Assembly: GCF_000590885.1 (NCBI RefSeq)
Contig: NZ_JFHN01000063.1
Location: 118,653-182,652, forward strand
From: Erwinia mallotivora
Lineage (GTDB): Bacteria > Pseudomonadota > Gammaproteobacteria > Enterobacterales > Enterobacteriaceae
Direction of reading: 5' to 3'
DNA length: 64,000 nt
The notes beneath the pieces are model-generated. The model made no database searches. It was given only the letters and a program-made list of their open reading frames with translations, and had not been told where the DNA came from. The position numbers and the translations under genes are program-made. Position 1 is the stretch's first letter. The number at the start of each line of letters is the position of its first letter. Below are positions 49,802 through 57,632 of the stretch, one piece after another.

Positions 49802-50069
49802 ATATTTTGACCTTGAAAGCATTTATGACGAACAGATTGCACCGCTGATGACACAAATCATCACGATATGCAAAACGCACCAGATGCCGATGATGTGCTC
49901 TTTTGCTTACAGAAACGATGATAAGACGGGGATGAATTTCTGTTCCACTGCATTAAATGGTTTTGAAGACAGACTTGTACCTGAATACACCCAGGCAGTA
50001 CGAGTTATGCGTGGCAACGATTTCACCATCACAATTATGTCCGGGAAAAAAGGTGGTGGTCATGATTAA
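49794..50069 (+). CDS. Small hypothetical protein (phage/ICE-like)
   Basis: 91 aa from ATG 49794 with AAGGAGG 6 nt upstream. Starts MSEYFDLESIYDEQIAPLMT; includes MCSFAYRNDDKTGMNFCST. Family unknown. It overlaps both neighbours by exactly 8 nt (ATGTCTGA with the previous gene, ATGATTAA with the next). Confidence 0.65.
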   Translation: MSEYFDLESIYDEQIAPLMTQIITICKTHQMPMMCSFAYRNDDKTGMNFCSTALNGFEDRLVPEYTQAVRVMRGNDFTITIMSGKKGGGHD

Positions 50070-50721
50070 ATCCGACGTCCCCTGCTCCGTAACCTCAGTG
50101 GCATCAGGACACAGACACACCATTCTGGATGTGTGCTGTGGTTCGCGGATGTTCTGGCTGAATAAGTCAGATAAACGCGCCGTATTCACTGATATCCGTT
50201 GTGAGCATCACACGCTGTGCGATGGCCGTAAACTGCACATCATGCCGGACGTTATAGCTGACTTTCGTGCGTTGCCATTCGCTGACGGTTCGTTTGCCCA
50301 GGTCATCTTTGACCCACCCCACCTGGTGCGGGTTGGGGAAAATTCGTGGATGGGTAAAAAATATGGCGCGTTAAACCGAAAGACGTGGCAGGACGATATA
50401 CGCCAGGGTTTCAGCGAGGCATTTAGGGTATTACGCCCTCAGGGTACACTGGTATTTAAGTGGAATGAAACGCAAATCCCCATCAGCAGGATTATCGCAT
50501 TGACACCGCAACAACCCACAATCTGGCAACGCACCGGCAAAGCCGATAAAACCCACTGGCTCCTGTTTCTGAAAGATTCAGCGGTAATAAGCGAAACAGA
50601 CAGAGCCATCAGCATTTTAATAAAGAAAGCTGATGCACTAAGAAATGAAGGACTTCTGGCTGAGGCTGATGCCGTTTTTAACGTATTAAACCTTCTTGAA
50701 GAGGATGCTGACCATGCCTGA
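50062..50721 (+). CDS. SAM-dependent methyltransferase
   Basis: 219 aa from ATG 50062. Motif I ILDVCCGSRMFW and the catalytic-type motif FDPPHLVRVG (DPPH, a DPPY variant) are present, with a Rossmann-type segment VLRPQGTLVFKWNETQIP. It resembles phage-encoded DNA or nucleotide methyltransferases; the substrate is not determined. There is no target-recognition domain of a type II system and no restriction gene next to it. The C-terminal helical tail (ILIKKADALRNEGLLAEADA) is unusual. Confidence 0.7.
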   Translation: MIKSDVPCSVTSVASGHRHTILDVCCGSRMFWLNKSDKRAVFTDIRCEHHTLCDGRKLHIMPDVIADFRALPFADGSFAQVIFDPPHLVRVGENSWMGKKYGALNRKTWQDDIRQGFSEAFRVLRPQGTLVFKWNETQIPISRIIALTPQQPTIWQRTGKADKTHWLLFLKDSAVISETDRAISILIKKADALRNEGLLAEADAVFNVLNLLEEDADHA

Positions 50722-50791
50722 TCGTACTCACGATAAAACTAAACCGCTGAGCCAGCAACCCTGGCTTTTTACCGTTCCGGAAAAGAGATAA
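50714..50791 (+). CDS. Very short coupled frame, probably the start of a lost gene
   Basis: ATG 50714 overlaps the methyltransferase stop by 8 nt (ATGCCTGA), like the two junctions before it, then reads 25 codons (MPDRTHDKTKPLSQQPWLFT, then VPEKR and stop). The coupling pattern suggests a real start, but the product is very short, so this may be a truncated gene. Confidence 0.35.
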   Translation: MPDRTHDKTKPLSQQPWLFTVPEKR

Positions 50792-50904
50792 TTCTGGCAA
50801 GCAGCTACCAAACTGGCAGCAGGGCAATAGTATTTTCTAAGGTCAGAAACTAATTACTCAATACAGATCCGGTTGACGGGAAACACCTGATGTGAGAGCT
50901 GAAT

Positions 50905-51213
50905 ATGTCCAAAAAAAATGAAATCTGTGAGCGTCATGATATTTTGATCTCCAAATTAATCAGGTCAGAAGGTGGGATCTATAAGCGCATTGACGAAAAC
51001 CGGGAATTAATAACGACATTAATTGAAGAATGTCCTGAACTTTTTGAAAAAAAACCGTGGATCTACGGATGGCTGCTTTCTCAGGATGTTTTTCTTAACG
51101 ATTTACTCAAGGCAGCAGTAGTGGATTTCAGGGGCGTTAAAGGTCGCCTGAAAACGGATTTAAGGCCGTTGCCAGTCCCTGCAAAAAAAAATAGCGTAAT
51201 TTTCAGAATATAA
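50905..51213 (+). CDS. Small hypothetical protein
   Basis: 102 aa, starting MSKKNEICERHDILISKLIR. Mostly helical and charged, with RIDENRELITTLIEECPELF and KPWIYGWLLSQDVFLNDLL. No recognised family; resembles small proteins of prophage and ICE cargo. The upstream ribosome binding site is weak (GAGAG). Confidence 0.55.
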   Translation: MSKKNEICERHDILISKLIRSEGGIYKRIDENRELITTLIEECPELFEKKPWIYGWLLSQDVFLNDLLKAAVVDFRGVKGRLKTDLRPLPVPAKKNSVIFRI

Positions 51214-51261
51214 ACATTAACTTTTCACTAAAGGCAGACTAAATAAGTCACGGGAGCTGTC

Positions 51262-51531
51262 ATGTCAGAATATGATTATCTTGTTTTTCTTGGGTGCATC
51301 TGGCTTTTCTGTCTCACCGTTTTGATGCTGGATCCACTCTCTGATATTGGAGAGGGAGGTGTGTTCGGCGCAATCATTGCACCGCTGGTGTCAGCTTTAA
51401 CGTACTTTTTACCATTGCCTGAGTGGCAGGTGCCCTTGACGTGGCTGACACCGGTTGTGTCGGCAAGCCTGTTTTTGATTTCGGCCATTTTACTGTATAT
51501 ACGCTCACTTTTTATTAAGGACTGCGAGTGA
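51262..51531 (+). CDS. Small membrane protein, unknown
   Basis: 89 aa with three hydrophobic stretches (about 5-22, 35-52, 58-82), including YDYLVFLGCIWLFCLTVLML. No signal for a known family. GGGAG lies 7 nt upstream of ATG 51262. It ends 126 nt before the convergent umuC remnant. Confidence 0.55.
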   Translation: MSEYDYLVFLGCIWLFCLTVLMLDPLSDIGEGGVFGAIIAPLVSALTYFLPLPEWQVPLTWLTPVVSASLFLISAILLYIRSLFIKDCE

Positions 51532-51657
51532 TTTTTATATCACACAGAGTAAAATCAGATATGACTGGACGGCCAAAAAGATTATGTGACTGGATAAGTG
51601 TGCGAAGCGCACCAGCTACCGCTCTGAAAGCAGATTGTTAAAGAGCGCGTACCTGGG

Positions 51658-52692
51658 CTAAATATCAAACCTCGCCCTGGGAATATCACTCCAGCGCGTG
51701 GTATAAGCAGGTGACAACATACCGCGCTTCATTTGCCACTCTGGCGCAATCCCTCTTCCTGCAAACCATATATTACCCAGGCCTGACTGGTTTATACCGT
51801 CAATAGCGTTCATCAGCCGCTCGCTGTTAGCTCTGGGTAGTGATTCATCAAAGAGGTTTAGTTGCGATACCCCCGAAGGCGAGAACTGGCCCAGCATGAC
51901 GCCTGCTTTCAGGTAACGGTGACCATCCTGCCATATTTTATCGAGAGCTCGTACGGCCGCTTCAATGATGTCACGCGTATCGCGGGTTGGAGATAAGAGC
52001 GACTCAGAAGCAAGGTTGCCGTAATAGATTTCGCCCGGCGTAAATGGTGAAGTTTTGATAAATGCGCTGACCTGACGGCAATACTGTCCTTCACCACGCA
52101 GTTTTGCTGCGGCACGTTCAGCATGCTGGCAGATTGCCTGACGCATTTGAACGTAATCCGTTACTCTCACTCCAAATGACCGCGAGCAGACGATCTGTTG
52201 TTTCACCGGCGGAACGTCTTCCAGACTGATGCAGCTCTCACCATTCAGCTCTCGCACGGTGCGTTCAAGTACCACGGAGAACTGGCGTCGTATCATCGCC
52301 AGATTGGCGCGAGAGAGATCCAGCGCCGTTTCAATACCCATTGTCTTCAGGCGCTTCGCAATTCTCCCGCCCACGCCCCAGACCTCTTCTACCGGCTGAC
52401 GAAGAAGCATTTTCTCAGCTCTGGCTCGCGTGGTGACCGCCAGTACCCCTTTAAACTGCGGCCACTCTTTGCTGCTCCACTGGGCACTCTTAGCCAGCGT
52501 CTTGGTTGGGCCAATGCCAACGCCGACTGTCAGGCCCGTTGCTGCCCTGACTTCCGAAAGGACCTGTTGCCCAAAAGCCTCATAATCCGTACTGCATTCA
52601 ATTCCACTGACATCCATGAAAGCCTCATCAATGCTGTAGACTTCCAGTCGGGGGGCAAGTGTACCAAGCACCGTCATCACTCTGTTAGACAT
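51658..52692 (-). pseudogene. umuC: 5'-truncated umuC (Y-family DNA polymerase V subunit)
   Basis: Open frame of 344 codons. It aligns with UmuC from ADMSNRVM to the C-terminus: SIDEAFMDVSG (palm-domain Asp-Glu), GVGIGPTKTLAK, VWGVGGRIAKRL (helix-hairpin-helix) and the ending LSPAYTTRWSDIPRARFDI. The first about 78 residues, including the metal-binding Asp near residue 7, are missing; the codons just upstream (KFPFHIN) do not match UmuC. No umuD is seen upstream. It cannot be an active polymerase. Confidence 0.9.
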
Positions 52693-52821
52693 GTCAGCGT
52701 TTATGTGGAATGGAAATTTGTCGGACTTGTCCTGTCACAGAGCAGATCACAGAAACGGATGTTATCTGTTACTTCAGCAGCCGGGCTCAGGACAGTCGCA
52801 GGTAAGGCGCATGTTCTGAAT

Positions 52822-53739
52822 TTATTCGTTTCTGAGCCAGTCAATGAAAAACTCGGTGAATGCGGAGACCTGCCGTGGCTGAAGCTTACGCTGCGGGTAG
52901 ACAAACTGCATGCCAACGTTTTTACCATCATAACGGCTGAAACCGACAAAATCGTCTGCAAACAGCACGTGAAGCCTTTTCTGCTCAACGTCTTTTTTGA
53001 CGTCCCACCAGGATTTGCCGGCAATACCCGCCCCGTTCAAAGCCCACTGACGCAGCACTGCGCCATCATCACACACCATCGCGGGATTCACCCTGACGGT
53101 TTCACTTACGCCATCTGTTTCAAAACGCCACTCATTCAGCACAACGCCATGCAACTCAAGCGCCAGACATCTGTGGTCGCGTAAAGCTTACGGTGAGGCG
53201 GGCATGCCTGCGGATTCAAGGTAGCTCCCCGATGCGACCAGCACCCGGTGATTGGGCGCAATACTCCGGATTACAAGGCTGCTGTCCGGCAGGTTGCCGA
53301 AGCGGATACTCATGTCCAGCCGGCTGGCTATCAGGTCCTCCACCCGTTCGCCCAGGCAGACCGAGGCTGTCACGCCCGGATGAATCCGGGTAAAGTCCAG
53401 CAGGGCGGGGCTGAGATACTGCCTGCCAAAATCGGAAGGCGCAGAAATACGTATGTTGCCGCTGAGCACGCAATCTTTCTGCGTCAGGAGCGATTCTGCC
53501 TGCTTCGCTTCGCTCAGAACGCGCAGGGCAGCATGATAAAAGTCCTCGCCCGCTTTAGTCAGCGTGATCGCGCGCGTGGAACGGTGAAACAGACAGGTCT
53601 GATAACGTGCTTCAATCGTTTTAAGCCTTGCGGTCATAGATGCCGGTGAAAGCGACAGACGACGTCCGGCCGCTGACAGACCGCCGGATTCTGCGACTTC
53701 CACAACCAGAGCCATATCTTCCAGTTTTCCCATTTTCAT
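52822..53739 (-). pseudogene. LysR-family regulator interrupted by one in-frame stop
   Basis: From ATG 53739 the frame codes an LysR N-terminus (LEDMALVVEVAESGGLSAAG, HTH with LSLSPASMTARLKTIEAR) and the start of the ligand domain, then meets TAA at 53188-53190 after 183 residues. The same frame continues past the stop as ALRDHRCLALELHGVVLNEW and ends at 52822 with FTEFFIDWLRNE, a normal LysR C-terminus. The total of about 305 codons is the usual family length. A single change (for example GAA to TAA) explains it. It diverges from the ene-reductase operon, its likely target. Confidence 0.85.
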
Positions 53740-53832
53740 TTTTTCCGAACAGTCATTGTTGTTTTGCTGCCATTATCAAAAGAGTGTAGTGCCGGTAATG
53801 TTCCCTCACTGAACATTTTTCGGGAGCTGCAT

Positions 53833-54942
53833 ATGAACAGTCAGTCACTTTTCGAACCTTACAGCCTGGGAAAGGCTACCCTTAAAAACCGCATCGTCAT
53901 GGCCCCTATGACCCGCTCCCGCTCGCTTCAGCCGGGAAATATTCCTTCAGCGCTGATGGCAGAGTACTACCGGCAGCGTGCCGGTGCGGGGATGATTGTG
54001 ACGGAGGCCACGCAGATATCCCCTCAGGGGCAGGGCTATTCATGGACGCCCGGAATTTACTCGGGTAAACAGATTGCCGGCTGGCGGCTCATAACAGACG
54101 CGGTTCACCAGGCCGGCGGCGTCATCTTCTCACAGCTCTGGCACGTCGGGCGTATGTCGCACGCGAGTTTTCATCCCGATGGCCGACCGGTCGCGCCCTC
54201 TGCCCTTGCTCCGGATGCGAAGGTATGGGTCGTTGATGACAAAGGTGAGGGTCAGATGGCTGAATGCCCTGTGCCACGGGCGCTCGACGAGGCTGATATC
54301 CAGGGCATCCTTGAAGACTACCGTCAGGCAGCACTGAACGCCGTGCATGCCGGGTTTGACGGCGTGGAAGTGCACGGAGGTAATGGTTACCTGATTGACC
54401 AGTTTCTGAGAAGGACATCCAACAGACGCACGGACAGATATGGCGGCAGCCTGATTAACCGAATCCGCTTTGCGCAGGAAGTGCTCGGGGCGGTCAGTGA
54501 TGCTGTGGGCCGCGCCCGTACGGGCATCCGCGTTTCGCCCTTCATCACGCAGCGGGGGATGGATGACCCGCAGGTCACTGAAGCCCTGCTGGCACTGGCG
54601 GCCTGGTGCGAGGAGAAAGGCATTGCGTATATCCATATGGCGGAGGCCGACTGGGACGATGCGCCACAGGTGCCGGACAGCTTTCGCGAAACGCTGCGCG
54701 CCACGTTCAGAGGCACCATCATCGTTGCTGGTAACTACACGGCTGAAAAGGCCCGGAGGATACTTGATAAAGGTTTAGCCGATTTGGTGGCCTTCGGGCG
54801 GGCGTTTATTGCCAATCCTGACCTGCCGTACCGGATGCAGCATCAGCTGCCACTGGCGCCATTGGGTAATCCCGCCACGCTCTTTGGCGGAACAGAAGCC
54901 GGGTATACCGATTATCCGTCATATAACACGCACAAGGAGTAA
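53833..54942 (+). CDS. NemA-like Old Yellow Enzyme (ene-reductase)
   Basis: 369 aa from ATG 53833 (GGGAG 6 nt upstream). OYE features: PYSLGKATLKNRIVMAPMTR at the FMN site, QLWHVGRMSH, and the catalytic/FMN pair region VEVHGGNGYLIDQFLRRTSN with the H..N pattern (HGGNGY), then RTDRYGGSL. It reduces activated alkenes, nitro compounds or N-ethylmaleimide with NAD(P)H. First gene of a cassette with an SDR and a SnoaL-like protein, divergent from the broken LysR gene. Confidence 0.92.
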   Translation: MNSQSLFEPYSLGKATLKNRIVMAPMTRSRSLQPGNIPSALMAEYYRQRAGAGMIVTEATQISPQGQGYSWTPGIYSGKQIAGWRLITDAVHQAGGVIFSQLWHVGRMSHASFHPDGRPVAPSALAPDAKVWVVDDKGEGQMAECPVPRALDEADIQGILEDYRQAALNAVHAGFDGVEVHGGNGYLIDQFLRRTSNRRTDRYGGSLINRIRFAQEVLGAVSDAVGRARTGIRVSPFITQRGMDDPQVTEALLALAAWCEEKGIAYIHMAEADWDDAPQVPDSFRETLRATFRGTIIVAGNYTAEKARRILDKGLADLVAFGRAFIANPDLPYRMQHQLPLAPLGNPATLFGGTEAGYTDYPSYNTHKE

Positions 54943-54945
54943 TCA

Positions 54946-55665
54946 ATGACCATGAAAACGTTAATCATCGGCGGTGCGTCAGGCATCGGATTTGCTGTAG
55001 CCACGGCACTGGCTGAGCGCCAGGGCGAAATCATTCTTGCGGGCCGCGACGGTAAGAAACTCGATGCAGTCAGTCTGAAGCTCAGTTCAGGGCAGGCCGT
55101 GATTTCCACACGGGTACTGGACGTCAGCAATGAATCTGAGGTTAGCGCACTTGCTAAAACCCTGGGCAGCGTGAACCACATTATTTTTACTGCCGGCTCT
55201 CAGGCACCCGGGGGACCCCTTTCAGAAATGGACCTCAATGCGGCGCGTCAGGCGTTTGATACCAAATTCTGGGGAAGCATCCATGCGGCCCGGCACCTGG
55301 GCGGGAACATTCTCCCGCAGGGCACCCTGACGTTTACCAGTGGTTTTTTGGCCCGCCGCACCGTTGCCGGTGCGATTGTGAAGACCGCAATGAATGCCGC
55401 TATCGAGTCCGCAGCGAAGGTGCTGGCCAGAGAGCTGTCGCCGCTGCGCGTGAATGTAGTCAGCCCCGGCCTCACGGATACCGAAGCGTACGCTGGCATG
55501 GAACCTGATGCGCGGAAAAACATGCTTCGGGCTGCTGCTGAAAGTCTGCCTGCGAAAGCCTGGGGGCGAGCGGAAGACATTGCAAAAGGCTATCTGTTTG
55601 TGCTGGATAACCCGTTTGTCACCGGCTCGGTAATTGATATTGACGGTGGTGCACTGATCAGGTGA
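54946..55665 (+). CDS. Short-chain dehydrogenase/reductase, atypical active site
   Basis: 239 aa, 3 nt after the ene-reductase stop. The cofactor loop is GGASGIGFAVATALAER (about 8-25); ITFTSG-type TFTSGFLARRTVAGAIVKTA holds the Ser and Lys, but the position for the catalytic Tyr of the YxxxK motif is Gly (GAIVK). The end NPFVTGSVIDIDGGALIR is typical of SDRs. The missing Tyr suggests a subgroup with altered chemistry or a non-catalytic role. Co-transcribed with the ene-reductase. Confidence 0.85.
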   Translation: MTMKTLIIGGASGIGFAVATALAERQGEIILAGRDGKKLDAVSLKLSSGQAVISTRVLDVSNESEVSALAKTLGSVNHIIFTAGSQAPGGPLSEMDLNAARQAFDTKFWGSIHAARHLGGNILPQGTLTFTSGFLARRTVAGAIVKTAMNAAIESAAKVLARELSPLRVNVVSPGLTDTEAYAGMEPDARKNMLRAAAESLPAKAWGRAEDIAKGYLFVLDNPFVTGSVIDIDGGALIR

Positions 55666-55731
55666 TGCCGCACTTTCTGGCGTACTTCCGGAATTCTTTT
55701 CTCATGTTTTTATGACATACAGGAGTGATTT

Positions 55732-56271
55732 ATGAAGAAAATATCAACGGTGTTTTCAGCGCTTACAGGGGCATTGCTTATCAGCACTTCCGGCGCTGCT
55801 TTTTCTGCTCAGGACGCGCTCATTAAGCCCGACAAACTGATAACTGACGGCAGCCTGTCACGGGCACGCCTGACAGAAAGTGAAATGGCCGCCCGGCGGT
55901 ATGACACCTTCTGGAACACGGGTAATGAAGCCCTTGCGCGGGAGTCACTGGCAGCTGACTTTATTGATAAGACGCCACCTGAAGGACGTAAGCAGGGACC
56001 TGAGGGACCCGTACTGGCCTCGCGGGTTTTCCGCACTGCGGTACCTGACCTGAGCTGTGAAGTTGAGCAGATGATCATTGCCGGTGACCGTGTGGTATCG
56101 CATCTGCACTTCCGCGGACACTTTACCGGAACGTTCGAAAAGCTGAAGGGGGAGGGGCAGAAAGTTGATTTCATCGCCACGGACATTTATCAGGTGCGGG
56201 GCGGTAAAATCCAGGCCAACTGGCATATAGAAGATAACCTGACCCTGATGAAACAGCTCGGTGCGCTCTGA
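55732..56271 (+). CDS. Exported SnoaL-like protein
   Basis: 179 aa. Signal peptide (MKKISTVFSALTGALLISTS, cleavage near AFSA) and a SnoaL-like/ester-cyclase cone domain: RRYDTFWNTGNEALARESLA, DKTPPEGRKQGPEG, VSHLHFRGHFTGTFEKLKGE, VDFIATDIYQVRGGKIQANW, HIEDNLTLMKQL. It probably binds or converts a small organic molecule in the periplasm. Last gene of the OYE-SDR-SnoaL cassette. Confidence 0.8.
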   Translation: MKKISTVFSALTGALLISTSGAAFSAQDALIKPDKLITDGSLSRARLTESEMAARRYDTFWNTGNEALARESLAADFIDKTPPEGRKQGPEGPVLASRVFRTAVPDLSCEVEQMIIAGDRVVSHLHFRGHFTGTFEKLKGEGQKVDFIATDIYQVRGGKIQANWHIEDNLTLMKQLGAL

Positions 56272-56633
56272 CGCGCAGCCTTGCTGCACCGTGTGAATCT
56301 GAAATACCGGCGGAAGTATGACTGAGAGAACAATGAAGGCTAACAGTTTCAGCCAGCGCTCGGCCAGCAACAGGGCATGTTCATTCAGGGAATCACCATG
56401 GTGTTTACCTCTGACAACAGCTTCGCTGCTCAAAGTTTACTCCGTCAATGTTGCATTCCACTTAACTTACTACAGCGCATAATTTGAACTGAATACATTG
56501 ATTTTAATAGGGAAATCTTGCTTTTTCACCTGAAACCATGGAACGCCCATGCGTATCCCCAGGGCCTTAGCCTATAAGTTATTTGGAATTGGCTATATTT
56601 TATACAGTTAATTTTGGGGACCGGGGGGATAAC
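56272..56633. other. Spacer before the recombinase pair
   Basis: No supported gene. It should contain the left boundary of the Tn554-like element; no inverted repeats are seen, which suits that family. Confidence 0.35.
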
Positions 56634-57632
56634 GTGCAAAGAAAGTTGCTGGAAGCTTTGCCTTTTTTGGCTGGAGAGACTTCAGCTCGCCGGTGGATAT
56701 GTCTTCAGGAAGATCTGCTACGGGCTCCGAATACCATCAGTGCTTATGCGCGTGGGGTCAATGACTGGCTTGCATTTTGCCAGGCCTGTGGCCTGACGGC
56801 AATCGACGCCGGGCATGATACGGTCGCACTGTATATCCGCCGTCTGCACGCAGGTCGTCACCTCTCCGCGGCCACTCTTCGTCACCGGCTGACGGTGGTG
56901 AGACTTTACAGCGACTGGCTTTGTGAGGAGGGACTCCGGGAAAAAAATCCAGTCAGAAGGGGGAGCTGGAAAAATAACGGGAAGGGAAAACCAGGCATAG
57001 TCCCTGTACAGCGGCGACTGCCGTGGATCCCGGATGATGGGGACTGGCTGCATTTTCTTACGGTGGCCGCGCAGGCGGACACCCGGACCCGTTTTATGCT
57101 GGCGCTGGCTTACGACTGCGGATTGCGCCGGGAAGAACTCTGTACGGTGTCTACCGGTGATGTCGATCCATCCCGGCGGTTGCTTACAGTGCGCGCAGAG
57201 CATACCAAAAATCGTTTTGGCCGGGTGGTTCCCTATTCCCCTGTGACCGGCGAGCTCTACGCGGCCTGGCTGGCTGAGCGCCGTATGCTGAGCATATCCC
57301 GTGGCCCGCTGTTTCTGTCGCACTCTCCCCGTAACAGGGCAGACCCCATCAGTAACTGGACATGGTCGAAAGTAGTACGCGGGCTGGCCCTCAAAGCCGA
57401 ACTGCCGCTCATCAGTACCCATACTTTCCGGCATCTCTGCCTGACGGAACTGGCCCGTGCCGGCTGGGATATCCATGAAATTGCCGCATTTGCCGGCCAT
57501 CGTCGCATCCAGTCAACGTTGCTGTATATCCATCTCAGCGCACGCGATCTGAGCCGCCGTTTCAACTGCACGGTGGCATCTTTACATACCCGCCGCCTCG
57601 AGGCGCTGCAACCGCAGGACTCTTTACCATGA
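56634..57632 (+). CDS. Tyrosine recombinase A of a Tn554-like element
   Basis: 332 aa from GTG 56634 (GGGGGG a few nt upstream); an earlier ATG at 56583 is less likely. N-terminal core-binding domain (TISAYARGVNDWLAFCQACG), catalytic domain with Arg in YDCGLRREELC, HxxR in THTFRHLCLTELARAG, His in FAGHRRIQSTLLYIHL and Tyr just after. Its stop overlaps the next recombinase by 4 nt (ATGA), the compact layout of tnpA-tnpB in Tn554-like transposons. Confidence 0.85.
   Translation: MQRKLLEALPFLAGETSARRWICLQEDLLRAPNTISAYARGVNDWLAFCQACGLTAIDAGHDTVALYIRRLHAGRHLSAATLRHRLTVVRLYSDWLCEEGLREKNPVRRGSWKNNGKGKPGIVPVQRRLPWIPDDGDWLHFLTVAAQADTRTRFMLALAYDCGLRREELCTVSTGDVDPSRRLLTVRAEHTKNRFGRVVPYSPVTGELYAAWLAERRMLSISRGPLFLSHSPRNRADPISNWTWSKVVRGLALKAELPLISTHTFRHLCLTELARAGWDIHEIAAFAGHRRIQSTLLYIHLSARDLSRRFNCTVASLHTRRLEALQPQDSLP

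Noticed and set aside
49235..51531. Intact prophage
   Set aside because: Only a few early-region-like small genes occur; no capsid, tail, terminase or lysis genes are present.
55945..56433. A 162-codon minus-strand frame over the SnoaL-like gene and the following spacer
   Set aside because: Most of it mirrors the SnoaL-like gene; the remaining part outside shows a hydrophobic stretch but no start signal or family.
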